Positions 50,550 through 58,924 of a DNA stretch of 64,000 bases are shown piece after piece (position 1 is the stretch's first letter; each line of letters opens with the position of its first letter). The notes below the pieces were generated by a model. It worked only from the letters and a program-made list of their open reading frames with translations, had not been told where the DNA came from and searched no databases. The DNA is from Curtobacterium sp. MCLR17_007 (lineage in GTDB: Bacteria > Actinomycetota > Actinomycetes > Actinomycetales > Microbacteriaceae). The stretch is taken from assembly GCF_003234655.2 (NCBI RefSeq), contig NZ_CP126271.1, positions 2,356,001 through 2,420,000 of the forward strand, in the 5' to 3' direction. A program made the translations under genes and the position numbers.

Positions 50550-51419
50550 ATGCCGAAGCGATCGACGCCCCGTGACCTGACGGATGCGCGGTTCGTCCGG
50601 ACGCTCGACGACGCCGGTGACGAACTCGTCGTGGGCGAGGCCGTCGCGCTCGACGTGCTGCCCGCCGGCATCGTGCTCCGCCTGGCGGCCGCGCTGCTCG
50701 ACGGGCTCTGCCTGGTCGCGCTGTACGTCATGCTGCTCATCGGGCTCGCGCGGGTCTGGCCCCGCGGACTCGACGACGCCTGGCAGGCCGCTGCGCAGAT
50801 CGCGTCACTGGTCGTCGTGCTCGTCCTCGTGCCCGCCGCGGTCGAGACCGTCACGCGCGGCAAGAGCGTTGGCCGGTACGCCTTCGGCACGCGGGTCGTC
50901 CGGCTCGACGGCGGCGCGGTGTCGTTCCGGCACGCCTTCACCCGCGCCCTGGTCGCCCTGCTCGAGCTCTGGGGCACGTTCGGCTCGCTGGCGTTGCTCG
51001 TGGCGCTGTTCGGCTCGCGGCCGCGGCGGCTCGGGGACCTGCTCGCCGGCACGGTCGTGCAGCACGAACGGCTCCCCCGTACCCGCGACCCGGTCGTGCT
51101 CCTCCCGCCGACGCTGACGGGCTGGGCGTCCGTCGCCGACGTCCGGGTACTGCCCCAGCGGCTCGAGAACCGCCTCGGGGCGTTCTTCCGCGGGGCGGCG
51201 ACGGTGCAGCCCGCACTGCGCGAGGCCACGGCGCGCGCCCTGGCGTCCGAGGTGGCCGCGTACGCCCACCCCGTGCCGCCGGTTCCGGCCGAGGACTTCC
51301 TGGCCGGGGTCGTCGCGCTCCGCCGGGGCCGCGACCGTCGGGCGTTCGAGGCCCGTGCGCGGGTGCTCGCCGACGCCGGCGCGGCGGCGACGGCGCGGCC
51401 GCCGGGCTTCCCGCGCTGA
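50550..51419 (+). CDS. RDD family membrane protein
   Basis: 289 aa. The N-terminal part has the RDD family layout: LPAGIVLRLAAALLDGLCLVALYVMLL (Arg-Asp at the first helix, with D in LLDG), a second helix, then GKSVGRYAFGTRVVRLDGGAVSFRHAFTRALVALLE and RLGDLLAGTVVQHE. The final 120 residues are soluble and helical. The ATG at 50550 was chosen; a long N-terminal extension overlaps the SpoIIM gene antisense. Confidence 0.88.
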   Translation: MPKRSTPRDLTDARFVRTLDDAGDELVVGEAVALDVLPAGIVLRLAAALLDGLCLVALYVMLLIGLARVWPRGLDDAWQAAAQIASLVVVLVLVPAAVETVTRGKSVGRYAFGTRVVRLDGGAVSFRHAFTRALVALLELWGTFGSLALLVALFGSRPRRLGDLLAGTVVQHERLPRTRDPVVLLPPTLTGWASVADVRVLPQRLENRLGAFFRGAATVQPALREATARALASEVAAYAHPVPPVPAEDFLAGVVALRRGRDRRAFEARARVLADAGAAATARPPGFPR

Positions 51420-51458
51420 CGGCCGCGGCGCGGCGTGCGTCGCACCCCTGAACAGACA

Positions 51459-51484
51459 TCGCGCCCCGTGGAGACGGGGCGCGA
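51459..51484. terminator. Terminator between the RDD and sahH genes
   Basis: An 11-bp perfect stem TCGCGCCCCGT/ACGGGGCGCGA (51459-51469 with 51474-51484) with loop GGAG lies midway between the convergent RDD gene (stop 51419) and sahH (stop 51534). It resembles the outer stem of the hairpin at 49428-49472. Confidence 0.75.
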
Positions 51485-51533
51485 CGTCGGCGAACGGGCG
51501 CGAACTGCGGAAAGGGGCTCGACGGCCCCCGCC

Positions 51534-53009
51534 TCAGTAGCGGTAGTGGTCCGGCTTGAAGGGGCCTTCGACGGGAACGCCGATGTAGGCGGCCTGCTCC
51601 GGGCGCAGGGTCGTCAGCCGGACGCCGAGGGCGTCGAGGTGCAGGCGCGCGACCTTCTCGTCCAGGTGCTTCGGCAGCACGTAGACCCCGGTCGGGTACT
51701 CCGACCGCCGGGTGTACAGCTCGATCTGGGCGAGGACCTGGTTCGTGAACGAGTTGCTCATCACGAAGGACGGGTGCCCGGTGGCGTTGCCGAGGTTCAT
51801 CAGCCGCCCCTCGCTGAGCACCAGGATCGAGCGACCGGTCGGCAGACGCCACTCGTGCACCTGCGGCTTGATCTCGACCTTCTCGGCGCCGGCGAGCGAC
51901 TCCAGGCCCGCCATGTCGATCTCGTTGTCGAAGTGTCCGACGTTCGCAACGACCGCCAGGTGCTTGAGCGCGAGCATGTCGTCGACGCCCACCACACCGA
52001 GGTTGCCCGTGCACGTCACGACGATGTCGACCTGGTCCACGACGTCCGACAGGCGCGCGACCTGGTAGCCGTCCATCGCCGCCTGCAGCGCGCAGATCGG
52101 GTCGACCTCGCTGACGATGACGCGTGCGCCCTGGCCGCGCATCGCCTCGGCGGCGCCCTTGCCGACGTCGCCGTACCCGACGACGAACACGACCTTGCCG
52201 CCGATCAGCACGTCGGTCGCCCGGTTGAGGCCGTCGGGCAGCGAGTGCCGGATGCCGTACTTGTTGTCGAACTTCGACTTGGTGACCGAGTCGTTGACGT
52301 TGATCGCGGGGAACCTCAGGTCACCGGCGCGGAACAGCTCGTACAGGCGGTGCACCCCGGTGGTGGTCTCCTCGGTGACGCCCTGCACGTCCGCGGCGAT
52401 GCGGGTCCACCGGTCGGGCGACTCGGCCAGCGAGGCGGCGATGGTGTCGAGGACGATCCGGTACTCGGTGCTCGCGTCGGCTCCGGCGTCCGGGACGCGC
52501 CCGGCTGCCTCGGCATCGGCTCCGGTGTGCACGAGCATCGTCGCGTCCCCACCGTCGTCGAGGATCAGATTCGGGCCGGTCCAGGACGCACCGGCCGCTG
52601 CCGCCTCGGCGCTCCAGTCGAAGACCCGGCTGGTGCACCACCAGTACTCCTCGAGCGTCTCGCCCTTCCATGCGAACACCGGCACCCCCGCGGGGGTGTC
52701 GACGGTGCCGTCCGGCCCGACGGCGACGGCGGCCGCGGCCTCGTCCTGCGTCGAGAAGATGTTGCAGCTGGCCCAGCGGACCTGGGCACCGAGCGCCGTG
52801 AGGGTCTCGATGAGCACCGCGGTCTGCACCGTCATGTGCAGCGAGCCCGCGATCCGGGCACCGGCGAGCGGCTGCGCCGGACCGAACTCCTCGCGGAGCG
52901 CCATGAGCCCCGGCATCTCGTTCTCGGCGAGACGGATCTGGTGGCGACCGGCCGCGGCGAGGCCGAGGTCGGCCACGCGGAAGGGTGCGGCCTGCGTCTG
53001 GGTGGTCAT
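51534..53009 (-). CDS. ahcY: Adenosylhomocysteinase (S-adenosylhomocysteine hydrolase)
   Basis: 491 aa, the long actinobacterial form with the extra segment around residues 150-200. It splits S-adenosylhomocysteine into adenosine and homocysteine, closing the methyl cycle. Features: [48 protein letters not shown] (catalytic Lys/Asp region), NAD-binding [20 protein letters not shown] and the C-terminal [22 protein letters not shown] with PFKPDHYRY end. The ATG at 53009 is 6 nt after CAGACT (53016-53021). In M. tuberculosis the orthologue is Rv3248c, near mtrA. Confidence 0.97.
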   Translation of the reverse strand: MTTQTQAAPFRVADLGLAAAGRHQIRLAENEMPGLMALREEFGPAQPLAGARIAGSLHMTVQTAVLIETLTALGAQVRWASCNIFSTQDEAAAAVAVGPDGTVDTPAGVPVFAWKGETLEEYWWCTSRVFDWSAEAAAAGASWTGPNLILDDGGDATMLVHTGADAEAAGRVPDAGADASTEYRIVLDTIAASLAESPDRWTRIAADVQGVTEETTTGVHRLYELFRAGDLRFPAINVNDSVTKSKFDNKYGIRHSLPDGLNRATDVLIGGKVVFVVGYGDVGKGAAEAMRGQGARVIVSEVDPICALQAAMDGYQVARLSDVVDQVDIVVTCTGNLGVVGVDDMLALKHLAVVANVGHFDNEIDMAGLESLAGAEKVEIKPQVHEWRLPTGRSILVLSEGRLMNLGNATGHPSFVMSNSFTNQVLAQIELYTRRSEYPTGVYVLPKHLDEKVARLHLDALGVRLTTLRPEQAAYIGVPVEGPFKPDHYRY

Positions 53010-53062
53010 GGCGCCAGTCTGACACGCGGTCCGTGGGCACGGTCCGAGACTGCGCACGGTGA

Positions 53063-53106
53063 CGGACGGGAGGCTCGGTGCGGGCCAGCACCGGGCCTCC
53101 TGTCCG
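53063..53106. terminator. GGAGGC-family hairpin after the DUF3499 gene
   Basis: A 19-bp stem with two G-T pairs (53063-53081 with 53088-53106) and a 6-nt loop. The arm CGGACGGGAGGCTCGGTGC is a one-base variant of the family arm at 20348-20391. It begins 14 nt past the DUF3499 stop. Confidence 0.82.
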
Positions 53107-53119
53107 GTCTCCGGTCCGG

Positions 53120-53341
53120 TCAGTCCGCGGTGCGCTCCTCGCGGAGCGGCGCGCGTCGGATGACGTGCCAGCCCTGCGGCACGCGCAGGCCGGCGGCGTG
53201 CCGGGCACAGAGGTCGTATCCGTGCGGTTCGATCCGGGTCGAGAGCGGGCCGACGACCACCATCGAGTCGCCGTAGTCGTACGTCAGGGTCGCCGAGGCG
53301 CTCGCGCCACAGGCGACCTTGCTGCAGATCCGTACGTCCAT
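53120..53341 (-). CDS. DUF3499 family protein
   Basis: 73 aa. The conserved core is [31 protein letters not shown] and [24 protein letters not shown], with three cysteines and a histidine arranged like a small zinc ribbon (CSKxxC ... CxxH). The orthologue is Rv3258c, function unknown. I chose ATG at 53341 (MDVRICSK) over a 12-residue longer form. It is divergent from the Rv3259-like gene, 56 nt apart, as in M. tuberculosis. Confidence 0.87.
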   Translation of the reverse strand: MDVRICSKVACGASASATLTYDYGDSMVVVGPLSTRIEPHGYDLCARHAAGLRVPQGWHVIRRAPLREERTAD

Positions 53342-53397
53342 CCCGTGGACGACCCTACCGGCCCGCCCGACGGACACCCGCCGCGTACGATGTGGGG

Positions 53398-53838
53398 ATG
53401 CGCCGCAAGCCCCGACTCGTCATCCCGGTCGACCGTGGCCGAGGACGCTCCCGTCACGGTCGTGGCTACCGTTCGAGCATCACCGGCCCGGAACTCGCGC
53501 CGGTGATCACGCGGGCCGAGGCGTTCGACCGCCTGGTCGGCGACACCGCGCACTACCTGCTGGGGCTGTGGCCCGACGAGCTGCAGGGTGTGGTCTTCCA
53601 GGTCGCGGACATGCCCACCGACACGGCCGTGCCGGAGTCGATGCCGCGCTGGCGGGTCGAACACGACGAACGCCGCGTGACCGTGTACCGGATCCCGGTC
53701 GAGCGCCTGGCACGCTCACCCGAGAAGGACGACACCGATCGCCGCGTGGTCGTCGAGACCGCGGTGTTCCGCGCGGTCGCCGAGCTCATCGACAAGGACC
53801 CCTGGGACCTGGCGCCCGACCGCTACCGGCACTGGTGA
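53398..53838 (+). CDS. Rv3259-like protein (metallopeptidase-family fold, HExxH not visible)
   Basis: 146 aa. A basic N-terminus (RRKPRLVIPVDRGRGRSRHGRG) precedes a domain with DRLVGDTAHYLLGLWPDELQGVVFQVADMP and VTVYRIPVERLAR, ending VVVETAVFRAVAELIDKDPWDLAPD. Position and size match Rv3259, whose family is annotated as metallopeptidase (DUF1025-like). The helix where a HExxH would be expected reads VFRAVAELI, so catalytic activity is doubtful. The ATG at 53398 is 6 nt after TACGAT (53386-53391), leaderless. Confidence 0.78.
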   Translation: MRRKPRLVIPVDRGRGRSRHGRGYRSSITGPELAPVITRAEAFDRLVGDTAHYLLGLWPDELQGVVFQVADMPTDTAVPESMPRWRVEHDERRVTVYRIPVERLARSPEKDDTDRRVVVETAVFRAVAELIDKDPWDLAPDRYRHW

Positions 53839-53844
53839 GCCGCT

Positions 53845-53975
53845 GCCCGTCCGGGGCCGACGTGCACCGGGGGGTGCGCCCGTCAGGGGTAGACGTGCAC
53901 CGGGGGGTGCGCGCCCGTCAGGGGTGGACGCGCACCGGGCTGCGCGCGCCCGTCAGGGGTAGACGCGCACCGGGG
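53845..53975. repeat. 33-35-bp tandem repeat, four copies, covering the DUF5719 gene's 3' end
   Basis: Copies start at 53845, 53878, 53913 and 53948 with core GCCCGTCAGGGGTAGACG followed by YGCACCGGG. The last copy contains the stop codon of the DUF5719 gene (minus strand, 53953-53955), so the other three look like duplications of the gene's last codons beyond the stop. Confidence 0.85.
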
Positions 53976-55365
53976 TCGAGACCTCGCTGGCCGGACGCAC
54001 CGGGAACCCCGCGACGCCGTCCCGGCCCGCGTAGCTGACGCCCGCCACCAGACCGCGGGCTCCCGTGATCTCGAGCTGCTTCGAGGCCGGCACCGACACG
54101 GTCGCGGTCGACTGCGACGGGACCTCGACGGTCTGCCGGTCGTCGCCCGAGCGGATGGTGACCTCGGAGTCGCGGGTCGTGGGGTTCACCAGGTCCATCC
54201 GGGCGGCGGCACCGGCTGCCACGGCGGTGATCGCGCGGGACCCGAGGGGCTCGGCCGAGGCGAACCACCCCAGGTCGGTGGCGCCGTCCTCGGTCGGGGT
54301 GGTGGTGCGGGCACCGGTGACGACGGGCTGGGTGGAGCTGACGGTGAACGAGTACCGGCCGTCCGGGAAGTCGTCGAGCGCCACGTCCGTGACGACCCCG
54401 GGCTCGGCCGTGGTGTTCACGGTCGTGCCGCCGCCGTCCGCCGTGGTGATCCCGAGCGTCACCCGGGCCGACTCCGTGCCCGGCACGAAGATGCGCACGA
54501 CCGGAGCAGCGTCGGCGGTGTCGTCGCCACGCTGGGACTCCTGCGCGCCCCGGAGCGCGACCGCGGGGATGACCTGGTTGCGGGAGGGAGCCGCACCGCC
54601 GGACACGATGTCGAACCCGCCGGGGGTGAGCGTCCGGACGACGCTCTCCTGCATGTGGGCGACGATCTGCCCGCCGGACGAGGTGACGTGCACGACGGTG
54701 GAGCCCTGGTCGGACACGAACCCGGACAGCGGGACGACCTTCTGCGAGTTCGGCGCCACCACGATGCCCGTGGTCCCGGGGGCACTGACGAGCCCGGTCG
54801 CGTCGTGGATCTCCAGGTCGACGGTCGCGTTGACGTCGGTCGGGTTCGACAGGGTGATCAGGCTGGTGCGCCCGGTCTCGGTCGAACCGCCCACGAGCCA
54901 CGTCGACTGCGAGGGGTCGTCGCACGACGCGGCCGCGATGCCGACCAGGTCGCCGTCGGACACGCTCTGGTAGCTCGACCCGGCGACCTGCGGGGTGCGG
55001 TCCCCGGCCGGTGCCGTGAGCAGCGTGGGGTCGCTGCTGCCGGTCGTCGAGGCCTGCAGGTCGGTGCGGTCGACCGTCTGCCCGGTGGTGGCCGTGGCGA
55101 TCGTCGGACGGCCGACGGTGCTGGCGGTGGTCGCGTCGTTGCCCGCGTCGTCCGACAGGCGGAGGGCACTGCCCGCGCAGACGCGCTCGGCGTCGGCCGG
55201 CACGGGGGTCACGGTGCGTCCAGCCGGTCGTCCCGGGGTCTCGGACGTGCCGATCGTGTGCGCGGCCGCGATGGTCCCAGCGGCCACCACGACGGCGATC
55301 GCGGTGGCGGTCCCCCGGATGACCCAGCGCCGCGTGGTGGAGGTGCGCTGCGTGGTGGCGGTCAT
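53953..55365 (-). CDS. DUF5719 family exported protein
   Basis: 470 aa. One N-terminal membrane helix (RWVIRGTATAIAVVVAAGTIAAAHTI) anchors an extracytoplasmic beta-rich protein with repeated VTLGITTADGG, LVNPTTRDSEVTI-like strands. DUF5719 proteins are encoded with the large GT2/membrane protein in actinobacteria and are presumed to act in envelope polysaccharide handling. The ATG overlaps the GT2 gene's stop as ATGA. Its 3' end lies in a tandem repeat; three extra copies follow the stop. Confidence 0.87.
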   Translation of the reverse strand: MTATTQRTSTTRRWVIRGTATAIAVVVAAGTIAAAHTIGTSETPGRPAGRTVTPVPADAERVCAGSALRLSDDAGNDATTASTVGRPTIATATTGQTVDRTDLQASTTGSSDPTLLTAPAGDRTPQVAGSSYQSVSDGDLVGIAAASCDDPSQSTWLVGGSTETGRTSLITLSNPTDVNATVDLEIHDATGLVSAPGTTGIVVAPNSQKVVPLSGFVSDQGSTVVHVTSSGGQIVAHMQESVVRTLTPGGFDIVSGGAAPSRNQVIPAVALRGAQESQRGDDTADAAPVVRIFVPGTESARVTLGITTADGGGTTVNTTAEPGVVTDVALDDFPDGRYSFTVSSTQPVVTGARTTTPTEDGATDLGWFASAEPLGSRAITAVAAGAAARMDLVNPTTRDSEVTIRSGDDRQTVEVPSQSTATVSVPASKQLEITGARGLVAGVSYAGRDGVAGFPVRPASEVSTPVRVYP

Positions 55366-58214
55366 TCGTCGCGCTCCTCGTCGAAGGTGGTGGCGGGTTC
55401 GTCGGCCTCGATCACGTTCGAGGTGGCGCGGCGACGGCGGGGCGCGGTCGGGACGGCGAGCAGGGCGGCTGCGCCGAACACCACGCCGAGCACCACGAGG
55501 TACAGCGCGTGCGTGGCCTTGGTGGCGGCGGACCCGGTGCTCGTCCGGTCGACCCGGCCGTCGTAGAGGAAGAGCTGCCCGTTCGTGGTGTCGCCGATGC
55601 TCGTGAACCGCGCGTCCTGGCCGATCGCGCCGGCCGCCCGGTCGTGCACCTGCTGCGCGAGGGCGTCGTCGGACGCGTCGTCGAGCAGCACGAAGCTGAT
55701 GCCGAGCTCACGGAGTGCGGGCTCGGGGTCGTAGCCGCTGCGGCTCGCCAGGTTGCCGGCCAGGGTCGCCAGCCGGGCGCCGGACCGGCTCAGCGAGAGC
55801 GCCGTCGCGTCGAGCGTGTTCTGGTCGTCGAGGGTCGAGCCCTGCCCGCGCTCGAGCGAGACCGCGAGGGACCCGTCCGACTGCGGGTCGACCACGAGGG
55901 TGCCGACGTCCGGGTTCGCCTGCGCCTCGGCGTTGACGTAGGCGCTGAGGACCCGGCCGGTCGTCGGCTGGATGGCGGTGTTGCCGAGGTAGAACGCCGC
56001 GAAGGCCGGAGCCACCGCGACGCCGGCGAACACCGTCGCGACGAGACCGACGACGGGTGCCTGGCGCGGCAGGGTGTCGACGCCGATGCAGGCGGCCACG
56101 ACGATCGCGAGCCAGTACACGCTGAGGCCGCTGCCCGGCCACACGATCGTGGTGGTGGACCCGACCCCGGTGACGGCGACGTGGGTGGCGGCGAAGGCGG
56201 TCGCGAACCCCAGCAGACCGGCGAGCAGGGCCGTGCCCGCGACCGACCAGCGGTGCCCGAGCATCGCCCCGAGGGCGCTCGCGGCGATCGGCAGCGCCAG
56301 GACGGCCAGGGCGACGGGGAGCGCCGCGGCGACCAGGTCGAGCGGGGAGCTCGCCGACAGCCAGCCGTTCCAGTCGGGCAGGGGCTGCCCGATCGCGAGC
56401 TGCAGTGCCGAGGGTGCCCGGGTGGCCGAGGGCACGCCCGGGTCGGCGAAGACGCCGAGCAGGTTGCCGCGTGCGACCTGCGTCAGGACGAGCGGGACGA
56501 ACAGCACCGCTGCCGGCACCGGGATGAAGACCCGGCGGTGCGCGTGCCGCCACCCGGCAGCCAGTGCGACGAGCCACCCGATCAGCAGGACGGGCAGCAG
56601 CGACGGCGCACTCGCGGCGACCGCGGCGAACAGCAGGGCGGCGCCCGATGCCGAGGCCCACGACCGGTGCGCCTCGAGCACGGTGAGGAACAGCCAGGGC
56701 AGCAGCACGTGCGCGATGACGGCACCGAGGTGCCCCGTCGTCACGGCACCGACCAGGGCGGGGGCGATCGTGTACAGCGCGGCGCCGATCACGGGCACCC
56801 ACGTACGGGTGGTCAGCTTCCGCACCACGAACCACGCGCCGAGTGCGGACACCGGGAACGCCAGCAGCATGACCACGACGACGGCGGTGGACGGCGACCA
56901 GAACACGATCGAGCCGAGCACGGCGAGCACCGCGGCGAACGGGTCGCTCGGGCCGGTGGACCCGGTGCCGAGCGAGTGGAAGCCGTAGCCCACGTTCTGC
57001 CACAGCTGCGACACCGTGGTCGACATCGGCAGCAGTCCGCCGCCGGTCAGAGCGGGCGAGCCGAGCAGCGGGAACAGCGTGACGACGCTCAGCAGCGCCG
57101 CCGCGAGCACGACCCAGATGCCCCCGTCGCCGAGGAAGGACGCCCGCGCGACCGGGGCGTCCTCGACCCGTGCGAGCTCCACGTCACGCGAGGTGGTGCG
57201 ACGCTCGTGCACACGGCGCCAGCTGATGCGCAGGGGCTCGACCGCGGCCCACCCGAGTCGCTTCGAGCGCGCCAGCGCCCTGCGGGAACGGGCGACACCG
57301 CCGCCGAAGGCCACGGCGACCGCCGCGGCGAGCTCACCGGACACGGCTGCGGGGTGCTTCGCGACGAGGTGTCCGACCGCGCGGCCGATCGCGAAGGGCA
57401 CGAGGGTGAGCCAGTGGATCCAGAGGACCCCAGCGGGCGCGTAGGTCATGCGCCGGTGCAGCTGGGCCTGCCGGTGCAGGCGCACGCGGCGGGCCTCGGA
57501 CACGCGCTTGCGGCCGAACTCCTCGATCGGGCCGGTGGTGCTCGCGCGCGCGTCCGGCACGACGGCGACGCGGTGCCCGGCCAGACGGACCCGGACACAG
57601 AAGTCGAGCGCGGCGTCGACGTCGGGCAGTGCGGAGTCGAACCCGCCGAGCGTCTTCCACACGGAGCGGCGGACCAGCATGCCGCCGGCGGCGACCGCCA
57701 TGACGTCGGTGTTGCGGTCGTGCTGCCCCTGGTCGAGCTCGTCCTGCACGAGGACCACGGAGCGACCCATCCGGGTCATGCTCTCGCCGAACGCCCGGAT
57801 GCGGGACGGGTCCTCGACCGCGGTGAGCTTCGGACCGGCCACGGCGACGGACGGGGCGATCTCGACCGCGGCGAGCATCTCGGCCAGCGCGGTCGGGGCC
57901 GGGGCGTTGTCGTGCCCGATGAGCCAGAGCCACTCGTCGACGGCTTCGTCGGGCTCGGGGTGCGGTGCAGCCTGTTCCCCGACGGCGACCGCGTCCCCGA
58001 ACGAGCGGCCCGCGGGGATCCGGGTGAGCTGCGCGGAGCCGCCGAACTCGAGCTGGGCGGTGGAGCCGTCGGTCGACCCGACGTCGACGACGACCAGGTT
58101 CTCGGGGTGCCGGGTCTGGTTCGCGAGGGCGGCCAGGGTCCGGTCGAGGTGGTCTGCCCCGTTCGCGACGACCAGGACGGCAGTGACACGGGGCTGAGCG
58201 GAACTGGGCTGCAT
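55362..58214 (-). CDS. Large glycosyltransferase family 2 / multi-spanning membrane protein
   Basis: 950 aa. The N-terminal third is a GT2 (GT-A) domain: VTAVLVVANGADHLDRTLAALANQTRHPENLVVVDVGSTDGSTAQL, a D-N-A at GHDNAPAP and LDFCVRVRLAGHRVAVVPDA. The rest holds about thirteen hydrophobic segments (from residue about 400) and a C-terminal extracytoplasmic part with LVVDPQSDGSLAVSLERGQG, then a last helix and a polar tail. It is fused as in other actinobacterial GT2-membrane proteins next to whiB2; the acceptor is unknown. The ATG at 58214 was chosen; TAGAGT lies 10 nt before it. Confidence 0.88.
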   Translation of the reverse strand: MQPSSAQPRVTAVLVVANGADHLDRTLAALANQTRHPENLVVVDVGSTDGSTAQLEFGGSAQLTRIPAGRSFGDAVAVGEQAAPHPEPDEAVDEWLWLIGHDNAPAPTALAEMLAAVEIAPSVAVAGPKLTAVEDPSRIRAFGESMTRMGRSVVLVQDELDQGQHDRNTDVMAVAAGGMLVRRSVWKTLGGFDSALPDVDAALDFCVRVRLAGHRVAVVPDARASTTGPIEEFGRKRVSEARRVRLHRQAQLHRRMTYAPAGVLWIHWLTLVPFAIGRAVGHLVAKHPAAVSGELAAAVAVAFGGGVARSRRALARSKRLGWAAVEPLRISWRRVHERRTTSRDVELARVEDAPVARASFLGDGGIWVVLAAALLSVVTLFPLLGSPALTGGGLLPMSTTVSQLWQNVGYGFHSLGTGSTGPSDPFAAVLAVLGSIVFWSPSTAVVVVMLLAFPVSALGAWFVVRKLTTRTWVPVIGAALYTIAPALVGAVTTGHLGAVIAHVLLPWLFLTVLEAHRSWASASGAALLFAAVAASAPSLLPVLLIGWLVALAAGWRHAHRRVFIPVPAAVLFVPLVLTQVARGNLLGVFADPGVPSATRAPSALQLAIGQPLPDWNGWLSASSPLDLVAAALPVALAVLALPIAASALGAMLGHRWSVAGTALLAGLLGFATAFAATHVAVTGVGSTTTIVWPGSGLSVYWLAIVVAACIGVDTLPRQAPVVGLVATVFAGVAVAPAFAAFYLGNTAIQPTTGRVLSAYVNAEAQANPDVGTLVVDPQSDGSLAVSLERGQGSTLDDQNTLDATALSLSRSGARLATLAGNLASRSGYDPEPALRELGISFVLLDDASDDALAQQVHDRAAGAIGQDARFTSIGDTTNGQLFLYDGRVDRTSTGSAATKATHALYLVVLGVVFGAAALLAVPTAPRRRRATSNVIEADEPATTFDEERDE

Positions 58215-58400
58215 GACGGGCGTCACTCTACGGTTCTGGAGGACCGGTGCCGGACCGTCGGGACGGCGCGCCGTGAACCTGTGGAGACGATCACCGCACG
58301 GTGTGCGACGGGCGAGCCGGGCCTCCACGGCTGGTCCCCGGCGCCGTGGTCGCAGGCGCCCATGGCGCACGCCCGGACGGCGCCGGCGCGCCGTGACCGC
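58215..58400. other. Gap downstream of whiB2 with a split copy of the hairpin family
   Basis: No gene was seen. Near 58234 the sequence TTCTGGAGGACCGGTGCCGG matches the left arm and loop start of the 32331 hairpin with two changes, and near 58315 CCGGGCCTCCA matches the right arm. About 60 nt separate them, so this looks like a decayed or interrupted copy at the end of the whiB2 transcript. Confidence 0.5.
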
Positions 58401-58730
58401 TCAGGCGCGCTTGCGCAGCTTGCGACGCTCGCGCTCGGACAGGCCGCCCCAGATGCCGAAGCGCTCGTCGTTCTCGAGCGCGTACTCCAGGCACTGCGAC
58501 CGGACCTCGCACGAGGTGCAGATCTTCTTGGCCTCGCGCGTCGAGCCGCCCTTCTCGGGGAAGAATGCCTCGGGGTCGGTCTGCGCGCAGAGCGAGTCGA
58601 CCTGCCAGGCCAGTGCATCGTCCTGGTCCGTCTCGGGACGCCGGACTCCGGGGACGCCGAGCGCCACGGGGTCGACGTGCCAGTCTTCCGGAACTCCGGC
58701 GTGGAAGTCGGAACCGCTCACCCTGATCAC
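58401..58730 (-). CDS. whiB2: WhiB2/WhmD-type iron-sulfur transcription factor
   Basis: 109 aa from the GTG at 58730. Cluster cysteines are C48, C71, C74 and C80, with ICTSCEVRSQCLEYALEND and the turn GIWGGLSERERRKLRKR, characteristic of WhiB2/WhmD (Rv3260c), required for cell division and septation in mycobacteria. A GAGGA ribosome site lies 9 nt before this GTG; an ATG at 58757 would add nine residues. The promoter upstream is unusually good, and the leader is about 57 nt. Downstream lies the GT2 gene. Confidence 0.93.
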   Translation of the reverse strand: MIRVSGSDFHAGVPEDWHVDPVALGVPGVRRPETDQDDALAWQVDSLCAQTDPEAFFPEKGGSTREAKKICTSCEVRSQCLEYALENDERFGIWGGLSERERRKLRKRA

Positions 58731-58793
58731 CCCTTGGTTTCCTCGCTCGCAACCCATCGCCCCGAACCCTGTCGGGCGATGTCGTTGCCTGTA

Positions 58794-58822
58794 ATTACAG
58801 CGGTGTGATTCCCAAAGGTCAA
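58794..58822 (-). promoter_or_regulatory. whiB2 promoter
   Basis: On the minus strand TTGACC (58817-58822) is separated by exactly 17 nt from TGTAAT (58794-58799). The -10 lies within the palindrome TGTAATTACA (58790-58799), which could be an operator overlapping the start site. It is the best sigma-A-type promoter seen for a protein gene here. Confidence 0.65.
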
Positions 58823-58924
58823 GTCGCGGATCATAGAAGGCTCTGACCGTTCCGGCGTGTCATGTCCCCCGTACGGGCGTGTCGCGGCAGTTCTGTCGGC
58901 AGTCCGGGGGACGTCCCGTGTCCC

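Noticed and set aside
53845-53975. CRISPR array at the DUF5719 gene end
   Set aside because: The repeats are tandem with only 5-7 nt between cores, overlap a coding end and have no cas genes nearby.
55509-58808. Plus-strand frame of 1,099 codons opposite the GT2 and whiB2 genes
   Set aside because: Antisense shadow; highly charged low-complexity product.
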